The position numbers and the translations under genes are program-made. This document shows positions 46,424 through 55,718 of a stretch of 64,000 nucleotides of DNA, one piece after another. The DNA lies in the NCBI RefSeq assembly GCF_030504645.1, contig NZ_JAUKWQ010000001.1:124001-188000 (forward strand), given 5' to 3'. The notes beneath the pieces were generated by a model that saw only the letters and a program-made list of their open reading frames with translations, was not told the origin of the DNA and ran no database searches. Position 1 is the first letter of the stretch, and each line of letters opens with the position of its first letter. The stretch is from Rhizobium oryzicola (GTDB lineage Bacteria; Pseudomonadota; Alphaproteobacteria; Rhizobiales; Rhizobiaceae).

Positions 46424-47152
46424 ATGAAGATCATGCAGTTTCGAAGGCTGGCGCAGCCGGTTCTGGATCGTGTTTCGCGCATGGAGGCGGCCACGCTCTT
46501 CACGCTTGCTTTCCTGGCCGGTGGCCTGTTCCTGTTCGTCAAGCTGGTGGGAGAGATCAGGGAAGGCGATACCCACGCTCTGGATGACGATATTCTCCTT
46601 TCGCTGCGTCACGTCGATGATTTGTCTCTGCCGATCGGGCCCGCCTGGCTTGCGCATGCGCTGAATGACATCACCAGTCTCGGCGGCGTAACGGTGTTGT
46701 CCATCATCACGCTGCTCTCCTGTCTCTATCTTCTGCTCGCCCGCCGCCGCGATGTCGCGATATTCATGCTCATCTCTGTTGCTGGAGGATACGCGGTGAG
46801 CGCGCTTCTGAAACTCGGCATCGCAAGGCCGAGACCGGATATCGTTCCGCATCTGGTGGATGTGCATGACCTCAGTTTCCCGAGCGGCCATGCCATGCTG
46901 TCGGCGGTCACCTATCTCACGATCGGGGCGCTTCTGGCCCGTGCGCAGCCGACACGCGCCACGCGGCTTTTCATGATCGGGGCCGCCATCTTCCTCACCC
47001 TCATCGTCGGCATCAGCCGGGTGTTCCTGGGGGTTCACTATCCGACGGATGTGTTGGGCGGATGGTGTGCCGGCGCCCTCTGGGCGATGCTCTGCTGGTT
47101 CGTGGCACGCAAAACGCTTCAGCGCCCCGCCTCGGAAGAGACGGAGCGCTGA
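46424..47152 (+). CDS. PAP2-family membrane phosphatase
   Basis: 242 residues with six TM segments. The three phosphatase motifs are present: KLGIARPRPD, FPSGHAM and SRVFLGVHYPTDVLGG. Such enzymes remove phosphate from lipid phosphates (phosphatidic acid, undecaprenyl pyrophosphate, phosphatidylglycerophosphate) on the periplasmic side. The substrate is not evident. Convergent with the octapeptide-repeat gene, 29 bases apart. Confidence 0.93.
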   Translation: MKIMQFRRLAQPVLDRVSRMEAATLFTLAFLAGGLFLFVKLVGEIREGDTHALDDDILLSLRHVDDLSLPIGPAWLAHALNDITSLGGVTVLSIITLLSCLYLLLARRRDVAIFMLISVAGGYAVSALLKLGIARPRPDIVPHLVDVHDLSFPSGHAMLSAVTYLTIGALLARAQPTRATRLFMIGAAIFLTLIVGISRVFLGVHYPTDVLGGWCAGALWAMLCWFVARKTLQRPASEETER

Positions 47153-47181
47153 TCAACGGAGCGGGATCTATCGATCGTGTT

Positions 47182-50100
47182 TTACGAGTGCGACTGATAG
47201 GCCGCGATAACCGCCTGCATCTGGGCCGACGTCATGGCGTCCTGCTGTGTACCAGTAAACGCCTGCAACTGGTCTGTGGACATTGCGTAGATGTCATCGG
47301 TCGAGAGACCGGCCAGTGCCGATGTGCTGATCGCCGCAACATCCTCTGCCGAGAAGGTGGCGATATCTTCCGTGGAGAAAGCCGCCAGCTGGCTTGCATT
47401 CAGGCTGCGCACTTGCGTCGGGCTGAGCGCACGGGCCTGATCGGCATTGAGCGCTTGGATCTGGTTTGTCATCAGACCTCCCAGAGTGCGCGTACTGAGT
47501 GCGGCAATTTGATCCGTCGAAAGGCTGCTGACCTTGTCTGTTCCGATAGAACCAAACTGAATGGGGCCAAGCGCTCCGATCTGGGCGGTCGTCAGATTCG
47601 CAATCTGATCAGATGTCAGGGCGCGGATCTGCGGGACAGTCAAGCTTGCCATCTGGGTTGGGGAGAGCGCGCCGGACTGTTCCGCTGTGAGGGCTGTAAG
47701 CGCTGATGTTGAAAGACCTGAGATGGCAGAGGCGCTGATGGCTGCGATTTCCTCGGCAGCGAGGTTGACCATGTCATCGCTGGAGAAGCCGCTCAACTGA
47801 TTTGCCGTCAGCGTCGCAACCTGCGTGCTGGTCAGTGCGTGGATCTGGTCTGCCGTCAGCGCATCAATCTGGCCGGAGGTGAGACCGGTGATGGAGCGTG
47901 TGCTGAGAGCTGTGACCTGATCGGCGGAAAGGACTGCGAGCGTTGAAGTCGACAAACTGGATATTGCGGATGCACTCAGTGCCGCGATCTGGTTCGTGGC
48001 CAGGCTGGTAACCTGTTTTGAGCTCAGGGCAGTAATCTGTGCAGTGCTGAGAGCCGTGATCTGGTTGGTGTTAAGAGCTGCCAGCTGCTCCGCAGTCAAG
48101 GCCGCAACGTTATCAGTCGAAAGAGCTGCAATCGCTATGGTGTTGAGGGCTGCAAACTGTGATGTCAGAAGACCGGCAATATTGGCGGTGCTGAGCGAGG
48201 CGATTTGCGAAGAGCTCAGTGCGCTGATCTGGGCTGTCGTCAGCAGGATGATCTGTTGGCTCGAGAGCGCGTTCAGTTGCAACGAGGTCAGACCTGACAG
48301 GGCGCGTGTGGTGAGTGCGGAGAGCTGCGTCTCGCCAAGTCCGGCCATCTGGTTTGTGGTCAGGTTGCCAGCTTGCGCAGCCGTAATTGCTCCGATCTGC
48401 GATGTCGTAAGCGCGTTCATCTGATCGGAGGTCAGAGCTGCGAATTGAGAGCTATTCAGAGCGCTGATCTGGCTCGCCTTCAGAACCCCGACCTGCTCCT
48501 GGCTGAGAGCTGCGATGCCCGAAGTTGAGAGACCGGCCAGAGCCGAAACGGTGATGGCTGCGATGTCGGCGGTCGAGAAGGTGGAAAGGTCTGCCGATGA
48601 GAGGGCTGAAATCTGCGCGGAATTCATCGCCCCGACCATGGCAACCGTCAGAGCTTCAGCCTGATCGGCACTCAGTGTGGCAATCTGGGTTGTGCTGAAC
48701 CCGGAGACAGCGCGTGTGTTGATTGCAGCGATCTGCTCGACGGAAAGAGCTGCGACTTCGGACGTACTCAGCGCACCGAGTTGTGCGGCTGAGAGCGCGT
48801 TGATCTGAAGCGTCGTCAACGCGGAAATCTGTTTCGTGCTGAGCGAGGCAATCTGTGTCGAGTTCAGGGCGCCGACCTGGCGTGTTTTCAAAGCCTCGAT
48901 TTGATCTTGCGTCAGGGCCGCTACGCTGCTGGTCGAGAGGCCGGCAATGGCAGATGCACTAATGACGGCAATGTTGTCAGTCGAGAGAGCGGACAGAACC
49001 TGCGACGTAAGCGAGGTGATCTGCGCCGATGTAAGGGCTGAAACCAGCCCTGTGGTCAATCCATCGGCCTGACTGCTTGTGAGAGCCGCCAATTGTGCCG
49101 TGGTCAGGCCGGAAGCGGCACGCGCTGACAGAGCGGAAATCTGGTCGGCAGACAGAGCGGCAAAATCGCTCGTGTTGAGCGACTTGATCTGCGTGGCATT
49201 GAGCGCGGCCACTTGATCTGTCGAAAGCGAGGAAACCTGAAGCGTGGACAGAGCCGCCATCTGGTCGGTCGTCAAGCCGGAGAGAGAGCGAACGTTGAGT
49301 GCGCCGATCTGGTCATCGGAAAGCGCCGCGAAGGCCGTGGTGGTAAGACCCTTCACCTGCAGAGCCGTCAGGCTGTTGATCTGGGCGGTGTTGAGTACTG
49401 CGACCTGATCCGTGTTCAGCGCGAGAAGCTGGTTGGTGCGCAAAGATGCGATCTGCGAGGTCGTCAATGCTATCAGCTGATCGGAGCTGAGAGCTGTCAT
49501 CGCAGAGCTGGTCAGACCGCCAAGCGCAGAAGCTCTTATTGCGGCGATATCAGCTGTCGAGAAGGTGGCGATATCGTCGGAGGACATAGCCGCCAGTTGT
49601 GCGGAGGTCATGGCACCCACCACCGCCGAGGTGAGCGCTTCAGCCTGATCGGACGACAAGACTGCCAACTGCTGCGTCGTCATGCCTGTGATCGCCTTAG
49701 CGGACAATGCAGCGATCTGGTTGGTCGAAAGAGCTGCCACCTCGGCCGTCGTCAGGCTCTTCGCCTGAAAGGCGCTCAGCACGCTGATCTGATCAGTGGT
49801 CATGGCCGCAACCTGATCGGTGGACAATGCGGCGATTTGAATCGTCTTCAGAATCGCAACTTGGCTGCTCTTCAGCGCATGGATCTGGTCAGTCGTCAGC
49901 GCCGCAATCTTGCTGCTCGAAAGCGCGAGCAGCGAGTTGTTGCCGATGGCAGAAATGAAGCTTGTTGACAGGGATGACAAGGCATCCGAAGACAGCGCGC
50001 CGAACTGCGCGACGCTGAGGCCCACGACCTGCGCAGAGGTAAAGGCGCTGATCTGCTGGGTGGAGAGCGTTGAGACTTGCGCCGTCGTCAGACCCGTCAG

Positions 50101-50709
50101 CGAAGACGCCTTCAGGGCTGCGATCTGGCCAGAGGAGAGGGCTGCAATCTTGTCGGTGGAAAGCGCGCGGATTTGCGATGCATTGAGGACGGCGACCTGC
50201 GCCGTCGTCAGAGCTGCGGCCTGATCCGTGCTGAGTGCTGCAATCAGCGCTGTCTTGATCGAACCGATCTGGCTTGTTGTGAGGCTGGCGACTTCGCCTG
50301 TGGTCAACGTGGCGAATTCATCGGAAGAAAAGGAACCGATCTGGGCCGCCGTCAGCGAGGAAAGCTGCGTGCTGTTCAGCGCCTCGACCTGGTCGCTGTT
50401 CAGTGCCGCCAATTGGCGGGCGGAAAGCATGCCGAGTTGCGAGGTGGCGAGGACTGCGACATTTGCGGTGCTGAGTACAGCAAGCTGTTCGGCGCGCAGT
50501 CCAACCATAGAGGCAGCCGTGATCGCCTGCATCTGCCCCGAGGACAAGATCGCGACATCCTCTGTATCGAGGGCGCGGATCTGGTTCGCAGTCAAAGCCC
50601 CGATTTGGGCCGTTGAAAGGGAGGCAACGTCGTCGGTTGTCCATGCTCCAACAGACTTTGCCGAAAGACCGCGGATCTGTGCCACGCTCAAATTTGAAAC
50701 CACAGTCAT
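47182..50709 (-). CDS. Giant octapeptide-repeat protein (146 uninterrupted units)
   Basis: 1175 residues from the ATG at 50709 (GAGGG 9 bases upstream; a TTG 11 codons earlier is less likely). After MTVV the protein consists of exactly 146 octapeptides, ending in SHS, with no insertion or deletion of the frame. The consensus is A-A-L-S/T-T/S-D-Q-I/V. Hydrophobic residues hold positions 3 and 8, small or hydroxyl residues 4-5, and Gln is common at 7. A longer period of 17 units (136 residues) shows in x-G-L units at octads 50, 67, 84, 101, 118 and 135. I read no Cys, one Trp, and no signal peptide or TM. It is likely a solenoid or rod; secretion by an unknown route is possible. Function unknown. 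Confidence 0.85.
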   Translation of the reverse strand: MTVVSNLSVAQIRGLSAKSVGAWTTDDVASLSTAQIGALTANQIRALDTEDVAILSSGQMQAITAASMVGLRAEQLAVLSTANVAVLATSQLGMLSARQLAALNSDQVEALNSTQLSSLTAAQIGSFSSDEFATLTTGEVASLTTSQIGSIKTALIAALSTDQAAALTTAQVAVLNASQIRALSTDKIAALSSGQIAALKASSLTGLTTAQVSTLSTQQISAFTSAQVVGLSVAQFGALSSDALSSLSTSFISAIGNNSLLALSSSKIAALTTDQIHALKSSQVAILKTIQIAALSTDQVAAMTTDQISVLSAFQAKSLTTAEVAALSTNQIAALSAKAITGMTTQQLAVLSSDQAEALTSAVVGAMTSAQLAAMSSDDIATFSTADIAAIRASALGGLTSSAMTALSSDQLIALTTSQIASLRTNQLLALNTDQVAVLNTAQINSLTALQVKGLTTTAFAALSDDQIGALNVRSLSGLTTDQMAALSTLQVSSLSTDQVAALNATQIKSLNTSDFAALSADQISALSARAASGLTTAQLAALTSSQADGLTTGLVSALTSAQITSLTSQVLSALSTDNIAVISASAIAGLSTSSVAALTQDQIEALKTRQVGALNSTQIASLSTKQISALTTLQINALSAAQLGALSTSEVAALSVEQIAAINTRAVSGFSTTQIATLSADQAEALTVAMVGAMNSAQISALSSADLSTFSTADIAAITVSALAGLSTSGIAALSQEQVGVLKASQISALNSSQFAALTSDQMNALTTSQIGAITAAQAGNLTTNQMAGLGETQLSALTTRALSGLTSLQLNALSSQQIILLTTAQISALSSSQIASLSTANIAGLLTSQFAALNTIAIAALSTDNVAALTAEQLAALNTNQITALSTAQITALSSKQVTSLATNQIAALSASAISSLSTSTLAVLSADQVTALSTRSITGLTSGQIDALTADQIHALTSTQVATLTANQLSGFSSDDMVNLAAEEIAAISASAISGLSTSALTALTAEQSGALSPTQMASLTVPQIRALTSDQIANLTTAQIGALGPIQFGSIGTDKVSSLSTDQIAALSTRTLGGLMTNQIQALNADQARALSPTQVRSLNASQLAAFSTEDIATFSAEDVAAISTSALAGLSTDDIYAMSTDQLQAFTGTQQDAMTSAQMQAVIAAYQSHS

Positions 50710-51389
50710 GAAACCAAACCCTCGATCTTGTTCGCCTGCCAAGGCGCGTTGCGCGCCCCGAAACGTTGCGTATCACCCGAACCCGCAACCAATTCTGTCT
50801 AAAAAATGCGTCCCGAATGCTCGTGACATGTCCCCATCGGACCTGTGCAAGCATAGGCCAGTCATACCGGTTCCATGACTGTCTCCGCTTCATCATAACA
50901 GCGGTGGCCTTACGAAGCCTAAATGCCCACTTATGGACAATTGCAGTCGAACCTTACTGTATCCGGCGGCATGTTATGCGCGTATTGGCTTGCGCGGCGC
51001 TTATGGAAATCGTGAAAATGCGATCGATTCTTTGAAAAGACGGGCCACTGCGAGGCAAGGATGAAGAATTGGTGCTCCCGCCCATGAAAATTAGAGGGAA
51101 CTTCTAAAGTAGAAACTCAAGGATGCTCCGAAATGGACCAATCGGCATCTTTGCTGAAGTTTTCTATCATCCGGTGCAGTGCCCTGTGGCTTTATCGATT
51201 CCCCTGTCCTCCTGATATTTTCGGATACGGCAGGATAGAGGCAGTTCTTTCTGCGGCGATTTCGACATTGCAGCTTCATCGATGCCATGCTTAGAGCAAT
51301 GTGTTCGAGCTGCCCGGGTCACACCTTCGCTCGGCATGACTGCGCCGGAATGCTTTGTCTGCGCATCCTCCGGCAAACGAGGATTCCGC
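50710..51389. other. 680-base intergenic region, little seen
   Basis: Between the repeat-protein start and the dehydrogenase start. A hairpin GGCGCG-TTG-CGCGCC (50743-50757) lies 34 bases before the repeat-protein ATG. No convincing gene, tRNA or terminator is seen. The stretch is somewhat AT-richer than its surroundings and could hide promoters or a small RNA; I cannot place one. Confidence 0.3.
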
Positions 51390-52862
51390 ATGTCACTTGC
51401 CCCCACTTTGTTGCAGCGCCTGAAAAACCCGGATGTCTTCCGTTCCATCGACCGCCCTCCGGGTTTGCCGAAGTTTGAAGGTGCGGCCACGTTTGACGTG
51501 TTCAATCCGGCCAGCGGCGAAGTTATTGCGACGCTTCCGGCCATGGGACAGGCGGAGGCGGCAGAGGCCATCCGCACCGCCTACGAGGCGCAAGGCAGGT
51601 GGGCAGGGCTTACGGCCCGAGAGCGAAGCGAGTATCTCTGGCGTTGGCATCAGCTCATCGTTACCCATACCGATGACCTTGCGGCTATACTGACCGCTGA
51701 GATGGGCAAGCCGCTGGCGGAGGCGAAGTCGGAAGTTTCTCACGCCGCCGCCTATCTGCAATGGTACGCGGAAGAGGCCAACCGGATTTACGGCGAGACC
51801 TTTTCCGCACCCTCGAATGATCGGCGGATGTTCGTTATCAAGCAGCCCATCGGTGTGGTTGGTGCCATCACGCCATGGAACTTTCCGGCCTCCATGGTCG
51901 CGCGCAAGATTTCTCCCGCTCTTGCCGCCGGCTGTGCCGTGGTGCTGAAACCCGCCGAGCAGACGCCGCTGGTGGCCGCTGCCATGTTTGCGCTTGCCGC
52001 AGAAGCCGGTTTTCCGCAAGGCGTCGTCAACATCATCTTTGCCGCACGGGGCGATGAGGTGGGACGCGAGCTATGCGCCAACCCGAAGGTGCGAAAGATC
52101 AGCTTTACCGGCTCCACCGAAGTCGGCCGTCTGCTGATGCGCCAGTGTGCCGACCAAGTAAAGAAAGTCAGTCTTGAACTGGGTGGCAATGCGCCCTTCA
52201 TCGTGTTTGACGATGCGGATATCGATGAGGCCGTCAGCGGCGCCATTCAGGCCAAGTTCCGCAATGCGGGGCAGACCTGCGTCTCCGCCAACCGCATCTA
52301 TGTACAGGACGGCGTGCACGATCTCTTCGTGGAAAAATTCGTGCGCAAGCTCGCCGATCTCAAGGTCGGTGACGGTTTCGAGCTCGGCGTGTCCGTCGGT
52401 CCGTTGATCGACGGACAGGCCCTGTCGAAGATCGAAGCGCATCTGGCGGATGCGGTGGAGAAGGGCGGGGAGGTGCTTGCCGGCGGAAAGCGCATCGGCA
52501 CGGGCACCTTCTTCGAGCCAACGGTGCTGACGGGCGTCACGGCGGAGATGCGCATCGCTCAGGAGGAGACGTTCGGCCCGCTGGCGCCGATCATCCGCTT
52601 TACGGATGGCGACGAGATCATTCGTCAGGCCAACGAGACCATCTATGGCCTCGCCGCCTATTTCTTTACCTCCAACCTGAAGCGGGCCTGGAGTGTTGCA
52701 GAGGCGCTGGAATTTGGCATGGTGGGCATGAACACCGGCCGTATGTCATCGGAGGCGGCTCCCTTCGGCGGTGTCAAGCAATCGGGTATTGGGCGTGAGG
52801 GTTCGCGCCATGGTCTCGAGGAATATCTGGAGATGAAATACATCTGCATGGGGGGCCTCTGA
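51390..52862 (+). CDS. Succinate-semialdehyde dehydrogenase family
   Basis: 490 residues from the ATG at 51390 (GAGGA, 7-base spacing). Aldehyde dehydrogenase motifs: GVVGAITPWNFP, FTGSTEVGR, catalytic Glu in ELGGNAPFIVFDDADID, catalytic Cys in NAGQTCVSANR. The closest kinship by motif is GabD, oxidising succinate semialdehyde to succinate with NAD(P). An iron-type alcohol dehydrogenase gene follows 69 bases later, suggesting a two-step alcohol-aldehyde-acid route (for example 4-hydroxybutyrate). Confidence 0.9.
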   Translation: MSLAPTLLQRLKNPDVFRSIDRPPGLPKFEGAATFDVFNPASGEVIATLPAMGQAEAAEAIRTAYEAQGRWAGLTARERSEYLWRWHQLIVTHTDDLAAILTAEMGKPLAEAKSEVSHAAAYLQWYAEEANRIYGETFSAPSNDRRMFVIKQPIGVVGAITPWNFPASMVARKISPALAAGCAVVLKPAEQTPLVAAAMFALAAEAGFPQGVVNIIFAARGDEVGRELCANPKVRKISFTGSTEVGRLLMRQCADQVKKVSLELGGNAPFIVFDDADIDEAVSGAIQAKFRNAGQTCVSANRIYVQDGVHDLFVEKFVRKLADLKVGDGFELGVSVGPLIDGQALSKIEAHLADAVEKGGEVLAGGKRIGTGTFFEPTVLTGVTAEMRIAQEETFGPLAPIIRFTDGDEIIRQANETIYGLAAYFFTSNLKRAWSVAEALEFGMVGMNTGRMSSEAAPFGGVKQSGIGREGSRHGLEEYLEMKYICMGGL

Positions 52863-52931
52863 GGATCTGCCGTTGGAGTGTCCGAAAGGTCATTATCATG
52901 CCGTCAAAGGCACGGGGCGAGGGAGGCGCGT

Positions 52932-54092
52932 ATGACCATCAATCTATTCGAATTCCGCACGGTTCCGGCGATCGAGGTCAGCTGGGGTGGCGCCGCTAAG
53001 CTGGGTGAAAGCCTCGCAGCCCGCTTCAATGAACGCCGGATACTGCTGGTCACCGATGCAGGTCTCGTCAAGGCAGGCGTCATTGCGCCGGTTTTGGCCG
53101 GGTTGGAAAAGGCGGGTTTTTCGGTCCATGTGTTCGATCGGGTCGTTGCCGATCCGCCCGAAGCGATATTGTATGACTGTGTTGCGGAGGCCAATCGGGC
53201 AGGTGCACGGCTTGTGCTGGGGCTTGGCGGCGGTTCATCGCTGGATATTGCCAAGCTGGTTGCGGTGATGATGAATTCGGACCAATCGCTGGCTGAGATG
53301 TATGGCATCGGCAAGGTGATCGGCTCGCGCCTGCCGCTGGTTCTCGTTCCGACAACTGCCGGCACGGGGTCCGAGGTGACCAATATCTCGATCATCACCA
53401 CGGGCGAAACGACGAAGATGGGCGTTGTCGCGCCACAGCTTTATGCCGATTTCGTTTTGTTGGATGCATCGCTGACCGTTGGTTTGCCGCCCATCCATAC
53501 CGCCGCCACGGGCATTGATGCCATGGTGCATGCCATCGAGGCCTATACCAGCAGGGTCAGGAAGAACCCGATCTCCGACGCTTTGGCGCGCGAGGCGCTG
53601 CGGTTGTTGGGCGGCAATCTCATTGCCGCCTGCCGAAATGGCGCGGACAGGAATGCAAGGGAAGCCATGTTGCTGGGTGCCATGCTGGCAGGGCAAGCCT
53701 TCGCCAACGCACCTGTGGCGGCGGTGCATGCTTTGGCCTATCCGCTGGGCGGGCACTTCCACATTCCCCATGGCCTCTCGAATGCTTTAATGCTGGGGCC
53801 GGTTCTGCGATTCAACGCCCAGGCTGCGGCGCCGCTTTACGCGGAACTGGCCGATCTCCTCGGCGTTCCGGGAAGAGGAGGTGCTGTCCATCGTTCGGCG
53901 GCATTCGTCGACACAATGCAAAAGCTGATGGACGAGAGCGGCGCGCCGCGTCGCCTGAGAGATGTCGGCGTGCCGGAAGGCAGCCTCTCCATGCTCGCTT
54001 CGGAGGCCATGAAGCAGACGAGACTGCTTGTGAACAATCCTGTTGAGGTGAAGGAAGAGGACGCGCTGGCTCTTTATCGCGAGGCGTACTAA
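52932..54092 (+). CDS. Iron-containing alcohol dehydrogenase
   Basis: 386 residues from the ATG at 52932 (GGAGG, 5-base spacing). NAD site [22 protein letters not shown], and metal ligands in [14 protein letters not shown] and [16 protein letters not shown] place it in the Fe-ADH group III. Beside a succinate-semialdehyde dehydrogenase it could be a 4-hydroxybutyrate dehydrogenase, like Agrobacterium BlcB with BlcA. No lactonase (BlcC) gene is here, so this is only a suggestion. Maleylacetate reductase-like function is an alternative. Confidence 0.88.
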   Translation: MTINLFEFRTVPAIEVSWGGAAKLGESLAARFNERRILLVTDAGLVKAGVIAPVLAGLEKAGFSVHVFDRVVADPPEAILYDCVAEANRAGARLVLGLGGGSSLDIAKLVAVMMNSDQSLAEMYGIGKVIGSRLPLVLVPTTAGTGSEVTNISIITTGETTKMGVVAPQLYADFVLLDASLTVGLPPIHTAATGIDAMVHAIEAYTSRVRKNPISDALAREALRLLGGNLIAACRNGADRNAREAMLLGAMLAGQAFANAPVAAVHALAYPLGGHFHIPHGLSNALMLGPVLRFNAQAAAPLYAELADLLGVPGRGGAVHRSAAFVDTMQKLMDESGAPRRLRDVGVPEGSLSMLASEAMKQTRLLVNNPVEVKEEDALALYREAY

Positions 54093-54173
54093 GCCCGTTG
54101 CTCGTCTCCATTGCTCAAGCAACAACATGCTACAGAGACGGAAGGTAACTAGTTGGGATTCTATGGAAAAGAA

Positions 54174-54263
54174 TGGCGGACAAGGTGGGATTCGAACCCA
54201 CGGTACGCTTTCACGCACACACGCGTTCCAGGCGTGCGCCTTAAACCACTCGGCCACCTGTCC
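54174..54263 (-). tRNA. tRNA-Ser(GGA)
   Basis: Minus-strand cloverleaf of 90 bases with encoded CCA (54174-54176). The acceptor 5' strand GGACAGG starts at 54263 and pairs with CTTGTCC. The D arm carries GGCCGAGTGGTTTAAGGC, the anticodon loop is CTGGAAC-type with anticodon GGA, and a long variable arm (class II) is followed by the T loop GGTTCGAATCC. Discriminator G. Long arm and anticodon give serine, reading UCC/UCU. Confidence 0.96.
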
Positions 54264-54455
54264 TTGGCGGTCTGCTTCGCAAAAGCGTCGAAGCAGCGGT
54301 TGGCGCGGATATATACCGATGAATTTCAAAGGATCAATAGGAAATTGAAGGTTTTGCGACTTCTCTTGTGGGAGGCGGTTTGAAGCACGCGAGAAGTGCA
54401 GGCGGAGGTTGCTAATTAACGCGGAGGCAATTACCTATTTGAAAGGCTATTCCTC

Positions 54456-54788
54456 GTGCTGCGGATGTCGTTCATGGCCTTTCTTTTCCGCTTTCTGAGC
54501 CTGCTTTTCCTGATGGCGGCGGTCGCTGCAGGAACGATCGATTCCATTTTGTCTGTATCCATGCGCAGCCTTGTGCTCACAAGCTTTGCCGCGGACTGGC
54601 AGGAGGTCTCGCCATCGACGCTGCCTCTGGTACGAGCCTGGGTGGAACACTATATCCACCCCGAAGCCTGGCGTAGCGGCGTAGCCATCATCATTGCCCA
54701 GCCGGCCTTTGTCGTTCTTCTGGCATTGGCCTTGTTGTTCTGGATGATCGGATACCGACGTCCCAAGCCGGAAGGCCTGCTGGCGTAA
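54456..54788 (+). CDS. Small two-TM membrane protein, unknown
   Basis: 110 residues from a GTG at 54456 with GAAAGG about 9 bases upstream; ATG at 54465 is an alternative. TM helices at about 10-32 and 78-99 enclose a periplasmic-type loop with [10 protein letters not shown]. Ends in a short basic tail. No family recognised. It reads toward msrA, 34 bases apart, and may be co-transcribed. Confidence 0.65.
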   Translation: MLRMSFMAFLFRFLSLLFLMAAVAAGTIDSILSVSMRSLVLTSFAADWQEVSPSTLPLVRAWVEHYIHPEAWRSGVAIIIAQPAFVVLLALALLFWMIGYRRPKPEGLLA

Positions 54789-54822
54789 TTCGCGAGCAGA
54801 TATAGAACCAAAGGAGGCGAGA

Positions 54823-55476
54823 ATGTTTTTGATCGACATGTTCAACAAGAAGACGGTCATGCCTTCGCAGGAGACAGCCCTGCCGGGGCGCTCCGAAGCC
54901 ATTCCGACAGCAGAGCATCATTTCGTGAACGGTCAGCCGCTGCACGGTCCTTACCCTGACCATCTGCATGTGGCTTATTTCGGCATGGGCTGCTTCTGGG
55001 GTGCGGAACGCCTGTTCTGGAAAATCCCTGGCGTCTGGGTGACGGCCGTGGGTTACCAGGGTGGCCTGACGCCCAATCCTACCTATCACGAGACCACGAC
55101 AGGCATGACTGGCCATGCCGAGATCGTGAAAGTCGTCTTCGACCCGTCAGTCGTCACCTACGCAAGCCTTCTGAAGACCTTCTTCGAGGAGCATGATCCG
55201 ACGCAAGGCATGCGTCAGGGCAATGATATCGGCACCACCTATCGCTCTGCGATCTATACGACGACGCCGGAGCAACTGGCCGAGGCTAAGCGTGCGCGGG
55301 ATGCCTTCCAAGATGCCCTCAACAAGGCGGGCAAAAGCAGTAAGATCACGACTGAGATTGGACCGGCTGCGGAATTCTTCTACGCGGAAGATTATCACCA
55401 GCAGTACCTGGCCAAGAATCCCGGCGGTTATTGCGGATTGCGTGGTACCGGCGTCAGTTGCCCGATCAGTGGTTGA
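54823..55476 (+). CDS. msrA: Peptide methionine sulfoxide reductase A
   Basis: 217 residues with AAAGGAGG before the ATG. The active-site motif [11 protein letters not shown] holds the nucleophilic Cys; resolving cysteines lie in the tail ([12 protein letters not shown]). An N-terminal extension of about 45 residues without a signal peptide is common in the longer MsrA type. It repairs the S-epimer of methionine sulfoxide in proteins using thioredoxin. Terminator at 55496. Confidence 0.96.
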   Translation: MFLIDMFNKKTVMPSQETALPGRSEAIPTAEHHFVNGQPLHGPYPDHLHVAYFGMGCFWGAERLFWKIPGVWVTAVGYQGGLTPNPTYHETTTGMTGHAEIVKVVFDPSVVTYASLLKTFFEEHDPTQGMRQGNDIGTTYRSAIYTTTPEQLAEAKRARDAFQDALNKAGKSSKITTEIGPAAEFFYAEDYHQQYLAKNPGGYCGLRGTGVSCPISG

Positions 55477-55495
55477 ACTGATCTATAAAAATGCG

Positions 55496-55536
55496 AACAG
55501 CCGTAGATTTGATCAGGTCTACGGCTGTTTTTGTTT
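55496..55536 (+). terminator. Terminator of msrA
   Basis: AACAGCCGTAGA (55496-55507) pairs with TCTACGGCTGTT (55518-55529), a 12-bp perfect stem, followed by TTTTGTTT. Confidence 0.88.
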
Positions 55537-55568
55537 AAGTTTTCAGCAGTCTTAACGTTTTTAACCAA

Positions 55569-55598
55569 TTGAAAAATTTCTGGTGAATTTCGTATAAA
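55569..55598 (+). promoter_or_regulatory. Promoter of the nucleoside operon
   Basis: TTGAAA (55569-55574), 18 bases, TATAAA (55593-55598). A good sigma70-type promoter about 120 bases before the start of the BMP-type receptor gene. No convincing repressor dyad is seen nearby. Confidence 0.6.
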
Positions 55599-55718
55599 GC
55601 CGTGCAAGGATAAGGGCCGGCCAGGCATAATGAAAAACGACTGGCGACCGCAGACATGCCCTTAAGCTTGGGGCGTGCGGGGGGACCCACAACTGAAGAG
55701 CAAAAACAGGGCTGCACG

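Noticed and set aside
49213-49968. Plus-strand frames within the repeat gene
   Set aside because: They arise because the repeats leave several frames open; no ribosome binding site, and the minus frame runs 1175 codons.
47182-50709. Regular 24-bp DNA repeats that might suggest CRISPR or a tandem satellite
   Set aside because: The period is exactly eight codons, units vary mainly in synonymous and conservative ways, and one long frame spans all of it; there are no unique spacers.
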